This document shows positions 24,076-32,299 of a stretch of DNA of 64,000 nt, one piece after another. Both the position numbers and the translations under genes were made by a program. Below the pieces are notes generated by a model. It ran no database searches. It saw only the letters and a list, made by a program, of their open reading frames with translations, and had not been told where the DNA came from. Positions within the stretch are counted from its first letter, which is position 1. Each line of letters begins with the position of its first letter. The DNA comes from Saccharopolyspora erythraea (lineage in GTDB: Bacteria; Actinomycetota; Actinomycetes; Mycobacteriales; Pseudonocardiaceae). The stretch spans positions 6,141,411-6,205,410 of the forward strand of contig NZ_CP054839.1 of assembly GCF_018141105.1 (NCBI RefSeq), in the 5' to 3' direction.

Positions 24076-24446
24076 CCTGCGAGCGCCATTCCGGCGAGCA
24101 CCCCTGGAACCGCGGCGACGAAGCCGACGAATGCGTGCACGACCGCAGCGACCACTGATGCTCGGTCACCTGCGCGTGCGAGGAGCTGCATGGTGCTGGC
24201 GTTGAACACGCAGTAGGTGAACAGCGCGCTGCTCGCCCCGATGCTCAAGGCGCTGCGAACCTGGCCCGGGTTCGCCACGGCGGGCGCCAACCCGGTCAGC
24301 ACACCGAATGCCAGCGCGCCGCCAGCGGTGATCGCGAGGGCGCTCCACCGAAACGGACTCGTATCGTTCTGCCACGAGCGTCGGATCATCATCCGCAGGA
24401 GCACTCCGACCGCGCCCCCGAGGAGCATGGCGACCGTACTCGTCAT
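24072..24446 (-). CDS. CrcB-like small membrane protein with degenerate signature
   Basis: A 124-residue protein with four hydrophobic helices and a start, MLLGGAVGVLLRMMIRRSW, that strongly resembles CrcB/Fluc fluoride channels (GGxxGxxxRY). However, the pore signatures are altered: the GTLxVNxxGSFxxG segment reads ALAITAGGALAFG, and the GGxTTFSTF segment reads SIGASSALFTYCVF, lacking the conserved Asn and the Phe/Thr box. It may be a diverged homologue with another role, or a partner of a second CrcB. ATG 24446 is the first start giving only family-like sequence. A repeated TTGCA element lies upstream between this gene and the divergent CxxC gene. Confidence 0.6.
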   Translation of the reverse strand: MTSTVAMLLGGAVGVLLRMMIRRSWQNDTSPFRWSALAITAGGALAFGVLTGLAPAVANPGQVRSALSIGASSALFTYCVFNASTMQLLARAGDRASVVAAVVHAFVGFVAAVPGVLAGMALAG

Positions 24447-24815
24447 CGCACCGTCCAGCGCCGGTCCGGCAGTCACTCCCGGCCACGTCGGTGACCAGCA
24501 CCGACTCAAGCATCTGACGAGGTCCCACGCCTGCTCGCAGATCGGGAACCAACCCATCGAATGACCAAAGCTGAAAACGCATTCGCGTTGCTCTCGGTCC
24601 AGCATCTTGCCGAAACGTTGCAAGCATCCAGCTCGAAACCAGCCGGGAACCGCAATTGCGGAGCAGCGCACCGGGCTTGACCATTTCATTGCAGAGTTGC
24701 AAATAACTCTTTACCCATGCAAGCACCACGTGTGGGTGACGTGCTGATCGCACAGCCGGCCCGACTCCGTCGGTGTCGATCCAGGTCCGGTCGGCCGGTA
24801 TCCCAGGAGGTTGCG
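24447..24815. promoter_or_regulatory. divergent regulatory region with a TTGCA repeat
   Basis: A 369-base region between divergent genes. TTGCAGAG-TTGCAAAT at 24689-24704 repeats TTGCA with 8-base spacing, as in the elements at 26128 and 30926. TTGCAAGC also occurs at 24618-24625 and CATGCAAGC at 24717-24725. No coding sequence is supported here. Confidence 0.5.
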
Positions 24816-25118
24816 TTGACTGTTGTTCCACACACTCGGATGACCCGGTGGCAACGCTCCGGCGAGCGGACGTCCTTCAAGGTCGTCTGCGACGGGTGCG
24901 GTCACTCGCTGAGCAGTTCCAACGGAGTTCCTGATCGTTGGCCGCAGTTGTGGCGGGGCTTGTACCACGAAGGCTGGCGGGGCTGGGCGTGGTCGTTCGG
25001 GCCGCACTTCTGCCCGCACTGCGTGCAAGCCCAGGTGCATCGCCGGTTCCGCGCGCACGGGTTCCGTGAAAGCGAAACGCCGGAAGCCGTCGGCACGCAA
25101 CACGACCGCGATCCGTAA
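24816..25118 (+). CDS. hypothetical protein with CxxC zinc motif pair
   Basis: A 100-residue protein. The TTG at 24816 is chosen because AGGAGG ends 6 bases upstream. CDGCG (about residue 28) and CPHC (about residue 70) can bind one zinc. Between them is a tryptophan-rich stretch (PDRWPQLWRGLYHEGWRGWAWSFGPHF). No known family recognised. The lipoprotein gene follows 11 bases later, so the two are probably co-transcribed. Confidence 0.6.
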   Translation: MTVVPHTRMTRWQRSGERTSFKVVCDGCGHSLSSSNGVPDRWPQLWRGLYHEGWRGWAWSFGPHFCPHCVQAQVHRRFRAHGFRESETPEAVGTQHDRDP

Positions 25119-25129
25119 CCGGGAGCAGC

Positions 25130-26020
25130 ATGACGAACCAACACTCCCTCGATGCGAAGGCCCGACGATCGCAAAGGTGCGCAAACGATGTCGTTCACCA
25201 GCCCGGCCCACGCCGGTTCTCGCGGCGGCTGGTCGCGGTCACGCTGTTGGCGGGTCTCGCGGGAGCCGGATGCGGAAACCCGCAGGAAGTGATCGACAGC
25301 AACACCGTCGGCAGCAACGCCAGGGTTGGCGATGTCCTGCTCCGCAACGTCCACCTCGTTGCGACCGAAGATCCTTACCAGCGCGGTGAAACCGCGACTG
25401 CGAAGTTGATGCTGTTCAACGAGGCCCAGGCATCTGATGCCCTCGTCGGGGTGGAAAGCCCGCATGCCAGGCAGGTGCAGATGCACTGGGACCGGCAGTG
25501 CGACGGGGTCCACGAGCGAGTCGAGCGGATTCCACTGCTACCGGAAGGCTCGGTCCCGAACGCTCCGGGCCAGCGCATAGGAGGCGCCCCCTACCACCTG
25601 GAGATCAGCGACCTGTCGACGCTGGTCCGTCCGGGAACCACCTTCCCGCTGACACTCACCTTCGAACGCGCCGGTACGACGACGATAGAGGCGAAGGTGC
25701 AGGCAACGCGAGACGGCGACGCGCCACCCGTACCTCCGTGCCGCACGGCACCGGCGCCCACGACGCCCTCGCCCGACCCGACGCAACCACCCATCGATCA
25801 GCGCAAGATCTCCGTCATCGGCACGGTCGAACAGGGCACTGAACCGGACTGCCTGCTCCTCGCCGAACGCGGCCGCGCTTACATCCTCCTCGACGGCGAC
25901 CCTGCCGTGGTGCACCCCGGCGCCCGCGTGGCGGTCCACGGCCGACTGGAGCCGGGAACCCCGGCGGGCTGCGGCCACGGCGACGTACTGAGGGTGCTCG
26001 ACGCGATTCCGTTCACATAG
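25130..26020 (+). CDS. PCu(A)C-like lipoprotein with C-terminal OB-like domain
   Basis: A 296-residue exported protein. A long basic lead is followed by a hydrophobic segment and a lipobox-like AGAGC (C48), then a beta-rich domain (GSNARVGDVLLRNVHLV to TTTIEAKVQ, about residues 62-195). Its layout is that of the PCu(A)C/LpqE copper-chaperone family, including PLLPEGSVPNAPG and the final GTTFPLTLTFERAG strands. The H-M-x10-M copper ligands of true PCu(A)C are not clearly conserved, so copper binding is doubtful. After a proline linker (about 200-225), a second beta domain (ISVIGTVEQGTEPDCLLL to VLRVLDA) resembles an OB fold. GGGAGC precedes the ATG. Confidence 0.75.
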   Translation: MTNQHSLDAKARRSQRCANDVVHQPGPRRFSRRLVAVTLLAGLAGAGCGNPQEVIDSNTVGSNARVGDVLLRNVHLVATEDPYQRGETATAKLMLFNEAQASDALVGVESPHARQVQMHWDRQCDGVHERVERIPLLPEGSVPNAPGQRIGGAPYHLEISDLSTLVRPGTTFPLTLTFERAGTTTIEAKVQATRDGDAPPVPPCRTAPAPTTPSPDPTQPPIDQRKISVIGTVEQGTEPDCLLLAERGRAYILLDGDPAVVHPGARVAVHGRLEPGTPAGCGHGDVLRVLDAIPFT

Positions 26021-26127
26021 GACGGCGGCACGTCGACGAGTCCCACTCGGCGTGGTGATTGCCGGAACCAGGCAACGAAGCAACCTCGAAACGGCCAGAA
26101 ACCGTCCTTGCGGCCCTGCGCAGCGAA

Positions 26128-26166
26128 CGCACATGCTTTCTTTGCACGGATGCAAGCAATTGCCGG
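26128..26166. promoter_or_regulatory. conserved TTGCA element, copy 1
   Basis: 39 bases, beginning CGCACATGCTT, then TTTGCACGG, TGCAAGC, ATTGC and GG. It is nearly identical to the element at 30926-30963 and lies 54 bases before the ligase-like gene. Three TTGCA-type units spaced 8-9 bases apart suggest binding by a multimeric regulator. Confidence 0.65.
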
Positions 26167-26219
26167 AAGGGTACATCAGCGCAGCCGGCTGGAACCCGTT
26201 CCCTTTTCCGGGGAGGTGA

Positions 26220-26873
26220 ATGGCCTTGATCGCACCGATGCTGCCGATCAGTGGATCGGCACCGAACGGATCGGAATGGGCTTACGAGTTCCGCTGGAGC
26301 GGGCTGCGATGCCTCGCTCGGGTGGACGACAGCGCGGTGCAGCTCGTCGACGGCGCCCAGCGGCCCATCACGACCCACTATCCCGAGTTGACCGTGCTGC
26401 GAGCGTTCAGCCGGGACCGGGAGATGGTCCTCGACGGGATGATCGTCGCAGTGGACCAGCAGCCGCCCAGTTCGTTCCCACGCGCTGTGGGCGCCGATGT
26501 GGACCTGCCGTGGCATGTGCGCAACGTCGGCAGGTCGCTGGCCTACGTCGTGTTCGACCTGCTTTCGTTGAACGGCAAAGATTTCCTGTCCCATCCGTAT
26601 CGGAAGCGCCGGGCCGTTCTGGCAGGCCTGCGACTGTACTGGCCACCGCGTGTGCTCGTCCCCCCGCACTTCCGCGACGGCGCGGCTGAGCAAGTGCAGG
26701 CCATGGCAAGGGATCACCGGTTCACGGGAGTCGTCGCCAAGCACCTGGAATCGCCGTACCGGCCAGGTCAGCGGTCGCCGGAGTGGGTCGAGTCCGTCGA
26801 CGGCCGGTCACAGACCGGTGAGGACCGGCCCACCATTGATCTCCGGCAGAACCGCACACCGCAAGCGGCGTGA
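26220..26873 (+). CDS. DNA-ligase-like adenylation-domain protein lacking catalytic residues
   Basis: A 217-residue protein with the fold landmarks of an ATP-dependent DNA ligase adenylation domain and nothing else. The catalytic KxDG motif (as in EVKWDGYR) reads FRWSGLR at residues 24-30, so the nucleophilic lysine is replaced by arginine and the aspartate by serine. Motif III LDGEIV reads LDGMIV (71-76), losing the glutamate. Motif IIIa FDLL (112-115) is intact. Motif IV EGVVAK reads TGVVAK (169-174). Motif V lacks its lysines (EWVES). It therefore cannot self-adenylate. A role in DNA-end or nucleotide binding is possible. GGAGGTGA directly precedes the ATG, and the TTGCA element lies upstream. 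Confidence 0.8.
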   Translation: MALIAPMLPISGSAPNGSEWAYEFRWSGLRCLARVDDSAVQLVDGAQRPITTHYPELTVLRAFSRDREMVLDGMIVAVDQQPPSSFPRAVGADVDLPWHVRNVGRSLAYVVFDLLSLNGKDFLSHPYRKRRAVLAGLRLYWPPRVLVPPHFRDGAAEQVQAMARDHRFTGVVAKHLESPYRPGQRSPEWVESVDGRSQTGEDRPTIDLRQNRTPQAA

Positions 26874-26963
26874 GCCGAGGAGCGGCGCTCTTCGCGCGAT
26901 CGCGGTCGGCCGCGGACCGGAGCCCTGAACCCTGCCGGAAACGCACCAGTCGGGAGAACAGTC

Positions 26964-27257
26964 ATGCTGAGCCGGTACGAGCGGCGCCGGCTGCGAGAGA
27001 TCGAGGGCTGGTTCGAAGCCAACGATCCCGGACTGGCCGCCTACGTCGGCACCGCTCCGGCGAAGTGGCCGCCGGATCGGTGGTGCTTGCTGACCACGGC
27101 AGCAGTGGTCGTCGGTGTTGCGCTGGTTCTAATCGGCGCCGTGCTGGGTGTGCCGGTCCTGGTCTTCATTGGCGCGTGCCTCGGTATCGGTGCGGTGTCC
27201 TGGCACTACGGCTCCCGAGGCGACCCGGACTCCCACGAGCACCCGCAGACCTGGTGA
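26964..27257 (+). CDS. DUF3040 domain protein
   Basis: A 97-residue membrane protein of the actinobacterial DUF3040 family. The N-terminal helix MLSRYERRRLREIEGWFEANDP is the family hallmark (usually MPLSEHEQRxLEQIExxLxxxDP). Two transmembrane helices follow (about 43-63 and 65-82). The function is unknown; members are often near stress genes. GGGAGA lies 7 bases upstream of the ATG. It follows the ligase-like gene by 90 bases on the same strand. Confidence 0.85.
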   Translation: MLSRYERRRLREIEGWFEANDPGLAAYVGTAPAKWPPDRWCLLTTAAVVVGVALVLIGAVLGVPVLVFIGACLGIGAVSWHYGSRGDPDSHEHPQTW

Positions 27258-27270
27258 AAGCCGCGAGGGT

Positions 27271-27831
27271 TCAACTCGAACGTGATTTCGAGCGGGTGTT
27301 GCGGTCAGTGACGACTGCTCCGTCGACCGTGTGGTCGCACTGCCCCCACCTGCTCCACCACTCGGCATCGACGGGCTCGCGAGCTGCCTCCGCGAAGGCG
27401 TTGAGCGCCGCTGCCAACTCGTCCTCGTGCCCGGTGGCGGCCGAGGCCGCCCTCGCCAGGCTGCTGATCTCCGCGCGCCGCAAGCGCATCGCCTCCCCCA
27501 ACAACGCCTTGCCCGCACCGGTCAGGGTCAACCACGTCACCCGAAGATCGCCTTTGTGCCTGCTGCGAGTCACCAGCCCCTTCGAGACGAGCCTGTCGGC
27601 CAGCCGCGTCGCGGTGGAGGCGGCGACACCCAGCTCCTGAGCGAGGTCGCTCGTGCGCTGCGGGCCTAGCGAGACCAGGGACACCAGCGCACGGTACTGC
27701 GGGAGGGTGACGTCGCTGTCCAGCCCGGCGAGGCTGCGCGTGGTGACAGCGATCATCGCCCGGCCGACAGCCTGGAACGCACTCGCGACCGGATCTTCTG
27801 CCGCGCCGGGAGCAGAGGGCAACTGGGACAC
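27271..27831 (-). CDS. MarR family transcriptional regulator
   Basis: A 186-residue winged-helix regulator. The MarR core is clear: LPQYRALVSLVSLGPQRTSDLAQELGVAASTATRLADRLVSKGLVTRSRHKGDLRVTWLTLTGAGKALL (about residues 42-112). Flanking helices form the dimer. The C-terminal tail has WWSRWGQCDH and a basic end. GTG 27831 is set by CGGAG 6 bases upstream. The gene is divergent from the PucR regulator (130 bases between starts) and convergent with DUF3040. MarR proteins usually respond to small phenolic or oxidative signals and often regulate divergent neighbours. Confidence 0.87.
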   Translation of the reverse strand: MSQLPSAPGAAEDPVASAFQAVGRAMIAVTTRSLAGLDSDVTLPQYRALVSLVSLGPQRTSDLAQELGVAASTATRLADRLVSKGLVTRSRHKGDLRVTWLTLTGAGKALLGEAMRLRRAEISSLARAASAATGHEDELAAALNAFAEAAREPVDAEWWSRWGQCDHTVDGAVVTDRNTRSKSRSS

Positions 27832-27960
27832 GATTACTCCGTTCGGCCGCTTGCGCGCACCTCGCGAACAGATGCTGGCACCACCCCAGCCATGACACAA
27901 TCGAGCACGCCGGACACCGCTTCGTTGCGCGTCACCCGCAAGACTCGAAGGGGAGCGGAC

Positions 27961-29097
27961 ATGAGCAGCGCAGTGCGCGGGCAGCACGCGCCGCGCCCCG
28001 GATCCGCACGCGGGTCTCGCACGAGCGGTCCCGACGACCCGATCCTCGCAGGCTACCCCGAGATGCTCACCAGCGTGCTGTCCACCGGACGGAAGCTGAC
28101 CGGCCACGAACTTGCCAGCTGCCGCGAAGCCGGCCGCCAAGCGGCCGAAGGCGGCGTCGCACTCCGCACCCTGCTGGAGCGATACCTCACCGCGACCCGA
28201 ACCACCTGGCGGCGAGCTCGATCCGCGCCCCCGGCGAAGCCGAAGCCGCCGCGGAGCGTGGACGCCGGCCTTCGCGCGGTCAACGACGCCGTCGTCGCGG
28301 CCACCGAGGGCTACGAGGACGCGCACCGGCTGGCCTTGAGGCAGGAGGAGGCCGCCCGGCGCGAGTTCATCGACGACCTCTTCTACGGCCGCGGCGACCC
28401 CGGCAGCCTCGCCGAACGCGCCCAGCGGTTCGGCCTGCGCCTCGCCGAAGCGCACATCGTCGCGATCGTCAAGTCCGACGAACCGCTCGACGAGACCACC
28501 CACGCCCTGCACGACGTGGAGACCGTCCTGCTTCAGCACTTCGGTGCCGGACAACTGCTGTTCACGACCAAGGACGGCATGTTCGTCTGCATCGCTCCCA
28601 GCACGCTTCCGCAGGCATGCACCGAGTTGGCGCGTCAAGTCGCCAGGGCACTAGCCCATCACGAATGGCGGGTCGGCATCGGACGCGCCCACCCCGGGCC
28701 CGGAGGCGTACTCCGCTCCTACGAGGAAGCCCGTGCCAGCGTCGAGTTCGCCGCCCGACTCGCTTTCCGCGAGCGCGTCGTCCGATCAACCGACTTCCTC
28801 GTCTTCCAGGTCCTGCTGCGGGACCGCGCCGCGATCGAAGATCTCATCGCGACGGTACTGGCGCCCCTGCAGAGCGCACGTGGAGGCGCCGGGCCGCTCA
28901 TCGAAACGCTCGCGGCCTACTTCGACCAGGGCACGATCCAGGCCGCCGCCGACGAGCTGAACCTGAGCGTCCGCGCGGTGTCCTACCGGCTCGATCGGGT
29001 GCGGACCCTCAGCGGGTACTCGGCGACCGAACCGACCCAGCGCTTCACCCTGCAAGCCGCCGTCCTCGGTGCACGCCTCCTCTCCTGGCCCGGTTGA
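27961..29097 (+). CDS. PucR/CdaR-type transcriptional regulator
   Basis: A 378-residue regulator of the type common in actinomycetes. It has an N-terminal helical sensor part (about 25-115), a central GGDEF-like CdaR domain (about 125-290, with VGIGRAHPGPGGVLRSYEEARASVEFAAR) and a C-terminal PucR helix-turn-helix (about 320-370, LAAYFDQGTIQAAADELNLSVRAVSYRLDRVRTLSG). ATG 27961 follows GGGGAG. The target genes are unknown. It has its own promoter opposite the MarR gene. Confidence 0.87.
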   Translation: MSSAVRGQHAPRPGSARGSRTSGPDDPILAGYPEMLTSVLSTGRKLTGHELASCREAGRQAAEGGVALRTLLERYLTATRTTWRRARSAPPAKPKPPRSVDAGLRAVNDAVVAATEGYEDAHRLALRQEEAARREFIDDLFYGRGDPGSLAERAQRFGLRLAEAHIVAIVKSDEPLDETTHALHDVETVLLQHFGAGQLLFTTKDGMFVCIAPSTLPQACTELARQVARALAHHEWRVGIGRAHPGPGGVLRSYEEARASVEFAARLAFRERVVRSTDFLVFQVLLRDRAAIEDLIATVLAPLQSARGGAGPLIETLAAYFDQGTIQAAADELNLSVRAVSYRLDRVRTLSGYSATEPTQRFTLQAAVLGARLLSWPG

Positions 29098-29288
29098 CCA
29101 GCCCAGCTCGCACGCCGCCCACGGTCGACGACCGACGTTAACGCCCGCTGACTGCAGGTATCCGGAAACCAAGGCGACGCGCAATTGGCCGGTAGGCCCA
29201 CTTGTCTACCGCACCGGTGCAGCACATGCTCTCGCCAAGGTTGGTTCCCTTCGTGCCTGTGATCTCGTCGGGGTGAGGAGGGTCGTGC

Positions 29289-29720
29289 ATGGACGCGTGG
29301 CTCGTCTGGTTGCTGCTCGCCGTCGTGCTGGGCGTGGCGGAGATCTTCACGCTGACCGCGGCGCTCGGGCTGCTGGGTGGCGCCGCCCTGATCACAGCCG
29401 GGCTCGCGGCGCTCGGCGTGCCCCTGCCCGTGCAGCTCGTGGTGTTCGCCTTTGCCTCCGCAGCGAGCGTCCTGCTGGTGAGGCCGATCGCGGCACGGCA
29501 CATGCTCGGCCCGCAAACCCAGCGTTTCGGCGTCGACGCACTCATCGGCAAGCCCGCCTACACCCTCAGAGAGGTGACCGCGTGGGACGGCCGGATCCGC
29601 CTCGACGGCGAGGAATGGACGGCACACAGCTTCGACGAAACCCTGGTCATCCCTGCGGGCACGACCGTCGACGTCATGCAGATCAACGGATCCACCGCCA
29701 TCGTCTACCCGCGGGAGTGA
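29289..29720 (+). CDS. NfeD family membrane protein
   Basis: A 143-residue short-form NfeD protein. Two to three membrane helices (about 4-24, 26-44 and 50-64) are followed by a cytosolic OB-fold domain (DALIGKPAYTLREVTAWDGRIRLDGEEWTAHSFDE to INGSTAIVYPRE). NfeD proteins act with SPFH/stomatin proteins as membrane scaffolds. The SPFH gene follows 2 bases after this stop, the classical arrangement. GAGGAGG is 9 bases upstream of the ATG. Confidence 0.9.
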   Translation: MDAWLVWLLLAVVLGVAEIFTLTAALGLLGGAALITAGLAALGVPLPVQLVVFAFASAASVLLVRPIAARHMLGPQTQRFGVDALIGKPAYTLREVTAWDGRIRLDGEEWTAHSFDETLVIPAGTTVDVMQINGSTAIVYPRE

Positions 29721-29722
29721 CC

Positions 29723-30814
29723 ATGGAAGTCTCGGCCGCGCTGATCGCGGGCCTGCTCATCGCTCTGCTCGCCATCTTCACCGTGATCCGGACGGTGCGG
29801 ATCGTGCCGCAGGCACGCGCCCGCAACGTGGAGCGGCTCGGGCGCTACCACCGCACGCTGCGACCGGGACTCAACTTCGTCATCCCCTACATCGACCACG
29901 TCCACCCCAAGATCGACCTGCGCGAACAGGTCGTCTCGTTCCCGCCGCAGCCCGTCATCACCGAGGACAACCTCGTCGTCGAGATCGACACGGTGCTGTA
30001 CTTCCAGGTGACCGACCCACGAGCCGCCGCGTACGAGATCGCCAGCTACCTGCAGGCCGTCGAACAACTGACGGTGACCACGCTGCGCAACGTCGTCGGC
30101 TCGATGGACCTGGAACGCACCCTCACTTCCCGCGACACGATCAACAGCCAGCTCCGCGGCGTTCTCGACGACGCCACCGGGAAGTGGGGACTGCGCGTCA
30201 ACCGGGTGGAGATCAAGGCGATCGACCCACCGCGCACCATCAAGGACGCGATGGAGAAGCAGATGCGCGCCGAGCGCGACAAGCGCGCCGTGATCCTGGG
30301 CGCCGAGGGACAACGCCAATCGCAGATCCTGACCGCCGAGGGTGACAAGCAGGCCGCCGTACTCCGTGCCGAGGGAAGCCGATCCGCCGAGATCCTCAAG
30401 GCCGAAGGCCAGTCCCGGGCCATCGATCAGATCTTCCAGGCCGTCCACCGCAACGACCCCGACCCCAAGCTGCTCGCCTACCAGTACCTCAGCGTGCTGC
30501 CCCAGCTCGCCCAGGGCCCGGGCAATACCTTCTGGGTCATTCCCGGTGAGCTCACCTCAGCGCTGGAAGACGTATCACGCGCATTCACCGAGTCCCTGCC
30601 GAAGTCGGAGTCCACCCGCGAAACCTCGTCCGACGCATCGGAGAGCCGTGCGGTCGAGGACGCGGCCCACGCGGCGGAGGAAGCCGCAGAGGCGGTCGCT
30701 GACGCGGCCCGGACCGACGCCACCGGCCATATCACCGCCCACGGTTCTCAGCCGGACGTCACCACACCTGCTCCACGAGGCGAGGGAGAACTCTCCACGC
30801 GCCTCCACAGCTGA
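29723..30814 (+). CDS. SPFH/band 7 (stomatin-like) protein
   Basis: A 363-residue membrane-anchored scaffold protein. One N-terminal helix (about 5-25) is followed by the band 7 domain (RNVERLGRYHRTLRPGLNFVIPYIDHV to KAIDPPRTIKDAMEKQMRAERDKRAVILGAEGQR), then a flotillin-like helical repeat (AEGDKQAAVLRAEGSRSAEILKAEGQSRAI), then the stomatin ending VLPQLAQGPGNTFWVIP. The acidic C-terminal tail (about 300-363) is an extension not seen in typical family members. The protein forms oligomeric membrane microdomains and works with NfeD. It is co-transcribed with nfeD. Confidence 0.92.
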   Translation: MEVSAALIAGLLIALLAIFTVIRTVRIVPQARARNVERLGRYHRTLRPGLNFVIPYIDHVHPKIDLREQVVSFPPQPVITEDNLVVEIDTVLYFQVTDPRAAAYEIASYLQAVEQLTVTTLRNVVGSMDLERTLTSRDTINSQLRGVLDDATGKWGLRVNRVEIKAIDPPRTIKDAMEKQMRAERDKRAVILGAEGQRQSQILTAEGDKQAAVLRAEGSRSAEILKAEGQSRAIDQIFQAVHRNDPDPKLLAYQYLSVLPQLAQGPGNTFWVIPGELTSALEDVSRAFTESLPKSESTRETSSDASESRAVEDAAHAAEEAAEAVADAARTDATGHITAHGSQPDVTTPAPRGEGELSTRLHS

Positions 30815-30925
30815 TCGCCATGCTTCGGCAACGGGCTCGACGCCGCGCGCCGACCTTGCCGAAAGGATGAAACGAAGCCACGGCGAACACAGCCGGTCCC
30901 CCTCGTTGTGATGCACCTGCATCGG

Positions 30926-30963
30926 CGCACATGCTTGTTTGCAAGGTTGCAAGCTATTGCAGG
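30926..30963. promoter_or_regulatory. conserved TTGCA element, copy 2
   Basis: 38 bases starting CGCACATGCTT, then TTTGCAAGG, TTGCAAGC, TATTGCAGG, and followed directly by another TTGCA. It aligns with copy 1 (26128) with one gap and few mismatches. It lies 71 bases upstream of the LapA-like gene. Confidence 0.65.
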
Positions 30964-31033
30964 TTGCACACAACGCTTCGACGGCATCCGCGAACCGAGT
31001 CGAGATCGACAGCAGAGCAAGGAATGGTTTGTC

Positions 31034-31396
31034 ATGGAACGCAACAGCAACAGTCATCTGAACGACATCGGCCAGCACAGGGTCGTGGGGGAATCCGGCC
31101 CTGCCAAGCCGGAGAACCCGGGCACGCCCTTGCGGCACGTTGGGCACACACGCGTCAGCGGCCTGTGGGCCGCGGTCGTCGTCGCGGCGATCGTGCTGGC
31201 GTTCCTCCTGGTGTTCATCATGCAGAATCCCGCGAGCGTCACCGTCCAGTTCCTCTGGGCCCAAGGCACTCTGGCACTGGGTGTGGCGATGCTGTTCGCC
31301 GCGCTCGGCGGCGGCCTGCTGATCGCGCTCGCCGCGACGGCACGCATTCTGCAGCTGCGGGGCACCGCACGGAAGCGGGGAACTGCACAGCGCTGA
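31034..31396 (+). CDS. LapA-like (DUF1049) membrane protein
   Basis: A 120-residue protein. A hydrophilic N-terminal tail of about 42 residues is followed by two helices (about 44-67 and 79-105) separated by QNPASVTVQFLWAQGTL, the typical DUF1049/LapA spacer. A basic end follows. LapA proteins act in lipopolysaccharide assembly in Gram-negatives; in actinomycetes the function is unknown. I use ATG 31034 with AAGGAA upstream; an upstream in-frame ATG at 30908 would place the regulatory element inside the coding part. Confidence 0.8.
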   Translation: MERNSNSHLNDIGQHRVVGESGPAKPENPGTPLRHVGHTRVSGLWAAVVVAAIVLAFLLVFIMQNPASVTVQFLWAQGTLALGVAMLFAALGGGLLIALAATARILQLRGTARKRGTAQR

Positions 31397-31703
31397 GTCG
31401 GCGATGCCAGGCCACATCGGGACTGCGGCGCGCCGACGGGCGGAGTCCTGCGCCCTGGCCGGGGACCGGAGTGACCGTTCCCCGTCTCGGGAGGATCTCC
31501 CGATCGCCGCGGGCATTCAAGCAGCCTCAGCAGCGAGCTGCTTACCGGCCTGGTTCAGTCCCTACGACGGTGCCGGGCTTCCATCTCATTGCACGTCCGA
31601 AACACGGTTGATGCCGCTCCCGGCTTCGCGCGGATCGAGGTTTCCGTTCGAGTGCAAGCGCGGAATCCGCGCATGGCACTCCCCTACCAGCAGAGGACGT
31701 CCT
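31397..31703. other. intergenic leader of the universal stress protein gene
   Basis: No gene supported. CATTGCACG (31590) and GTGCAAGCGCGG (31654) hint at further TTGCA-like sites before the stress gene, but they do not align with the two conserved copies. Confidence 0.35.
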
Positions 31704-32144
31704 ATGAATCCGACGAAAGAGTGCGTCGTAGTAGGTGTCGACGGATCACCAGGCTCACATGCAGCGCTACGGTGGGCCGCGCACTATGCACACAGGGTCG
31801 GCGGTGAGGTGCGCGCCGTGACCGCGTGGCGAATTCCGCCGCCATTCGCCGACAAGATCGCCGAACCGGTGGACGAGCAAGAGACGCACGCACGGACCGC
31901 ACTGGAATCCGCGCTTACGGACGTGAGAAGAGCCGTGCCGGACTGCGCGGTAGAGGCATCCGTACAACGTGGTGTTCCATCTGACGTGCTACTCGAGAAT
32001 GCACGCCAAGCACATCTGGCCGTGTTCGGCGACACCGGCCGAGGAGCGCTCGCGGGGCTGTTGGTCGGATCAGTGGTAAGGGAGTTTCTCCGGCACGCAC
32101 CCTGCCCGGTCGTCCTCGTCCGAGCTGACCAGTCAACGAGCTGA
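31704..32144 (+). CDS. universal stress protein
   Basis: A 146-residue single-domain UspA family protein. It starts VVVGVDGSPGSHAALRWAAHYA, and the ATP-binding signature G-2x-G-9x-G-S is met by GDTGRGALAGLLVGS near residue 115, so it is the nucleotide-binding type. It ends with the VREFLRHAPCPVVLVR family tail. Expressed under stress or growth arrest in most bacteria. AGAGGA lies 6 bases upstream of the ATG. Monocistronic. Confidence 0.93.
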   Translation: MNPTKECVVVGVDGSPGSHAALRWAAHYAHRVGGEVRAVTAWRIPPPFADKIAEPVDEQETHARTALESALTDVRRAVPDCAVEASVQRGVPSDVLLENARQAHLAVFGDTGRGALAGLLVGSVVREFLRHAPCPVVLVRADQSTS

Positions 32145-32299
32145 GCTCGATGACAAGCACCGGCCGCGGCGCAGCGAAGAACCGAGCTTGCTCGGTTCTT
32201 CGCAACTGGACTGCACCGCTTCCTCATCCACCTCGGCAACTGCCGAGGAATACAGGTGTGGACGAGCGTGCCGTTATGCTGCCTACGGCGTCACGACTA

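Noticed and set aside
24816-25118. Two CxxC motifs as a rubredoxin-like protein
   Set aside because: Spacing and the missing aromatic/glycine pattern do not fit rubredoxin; a generic zinc site is safer.
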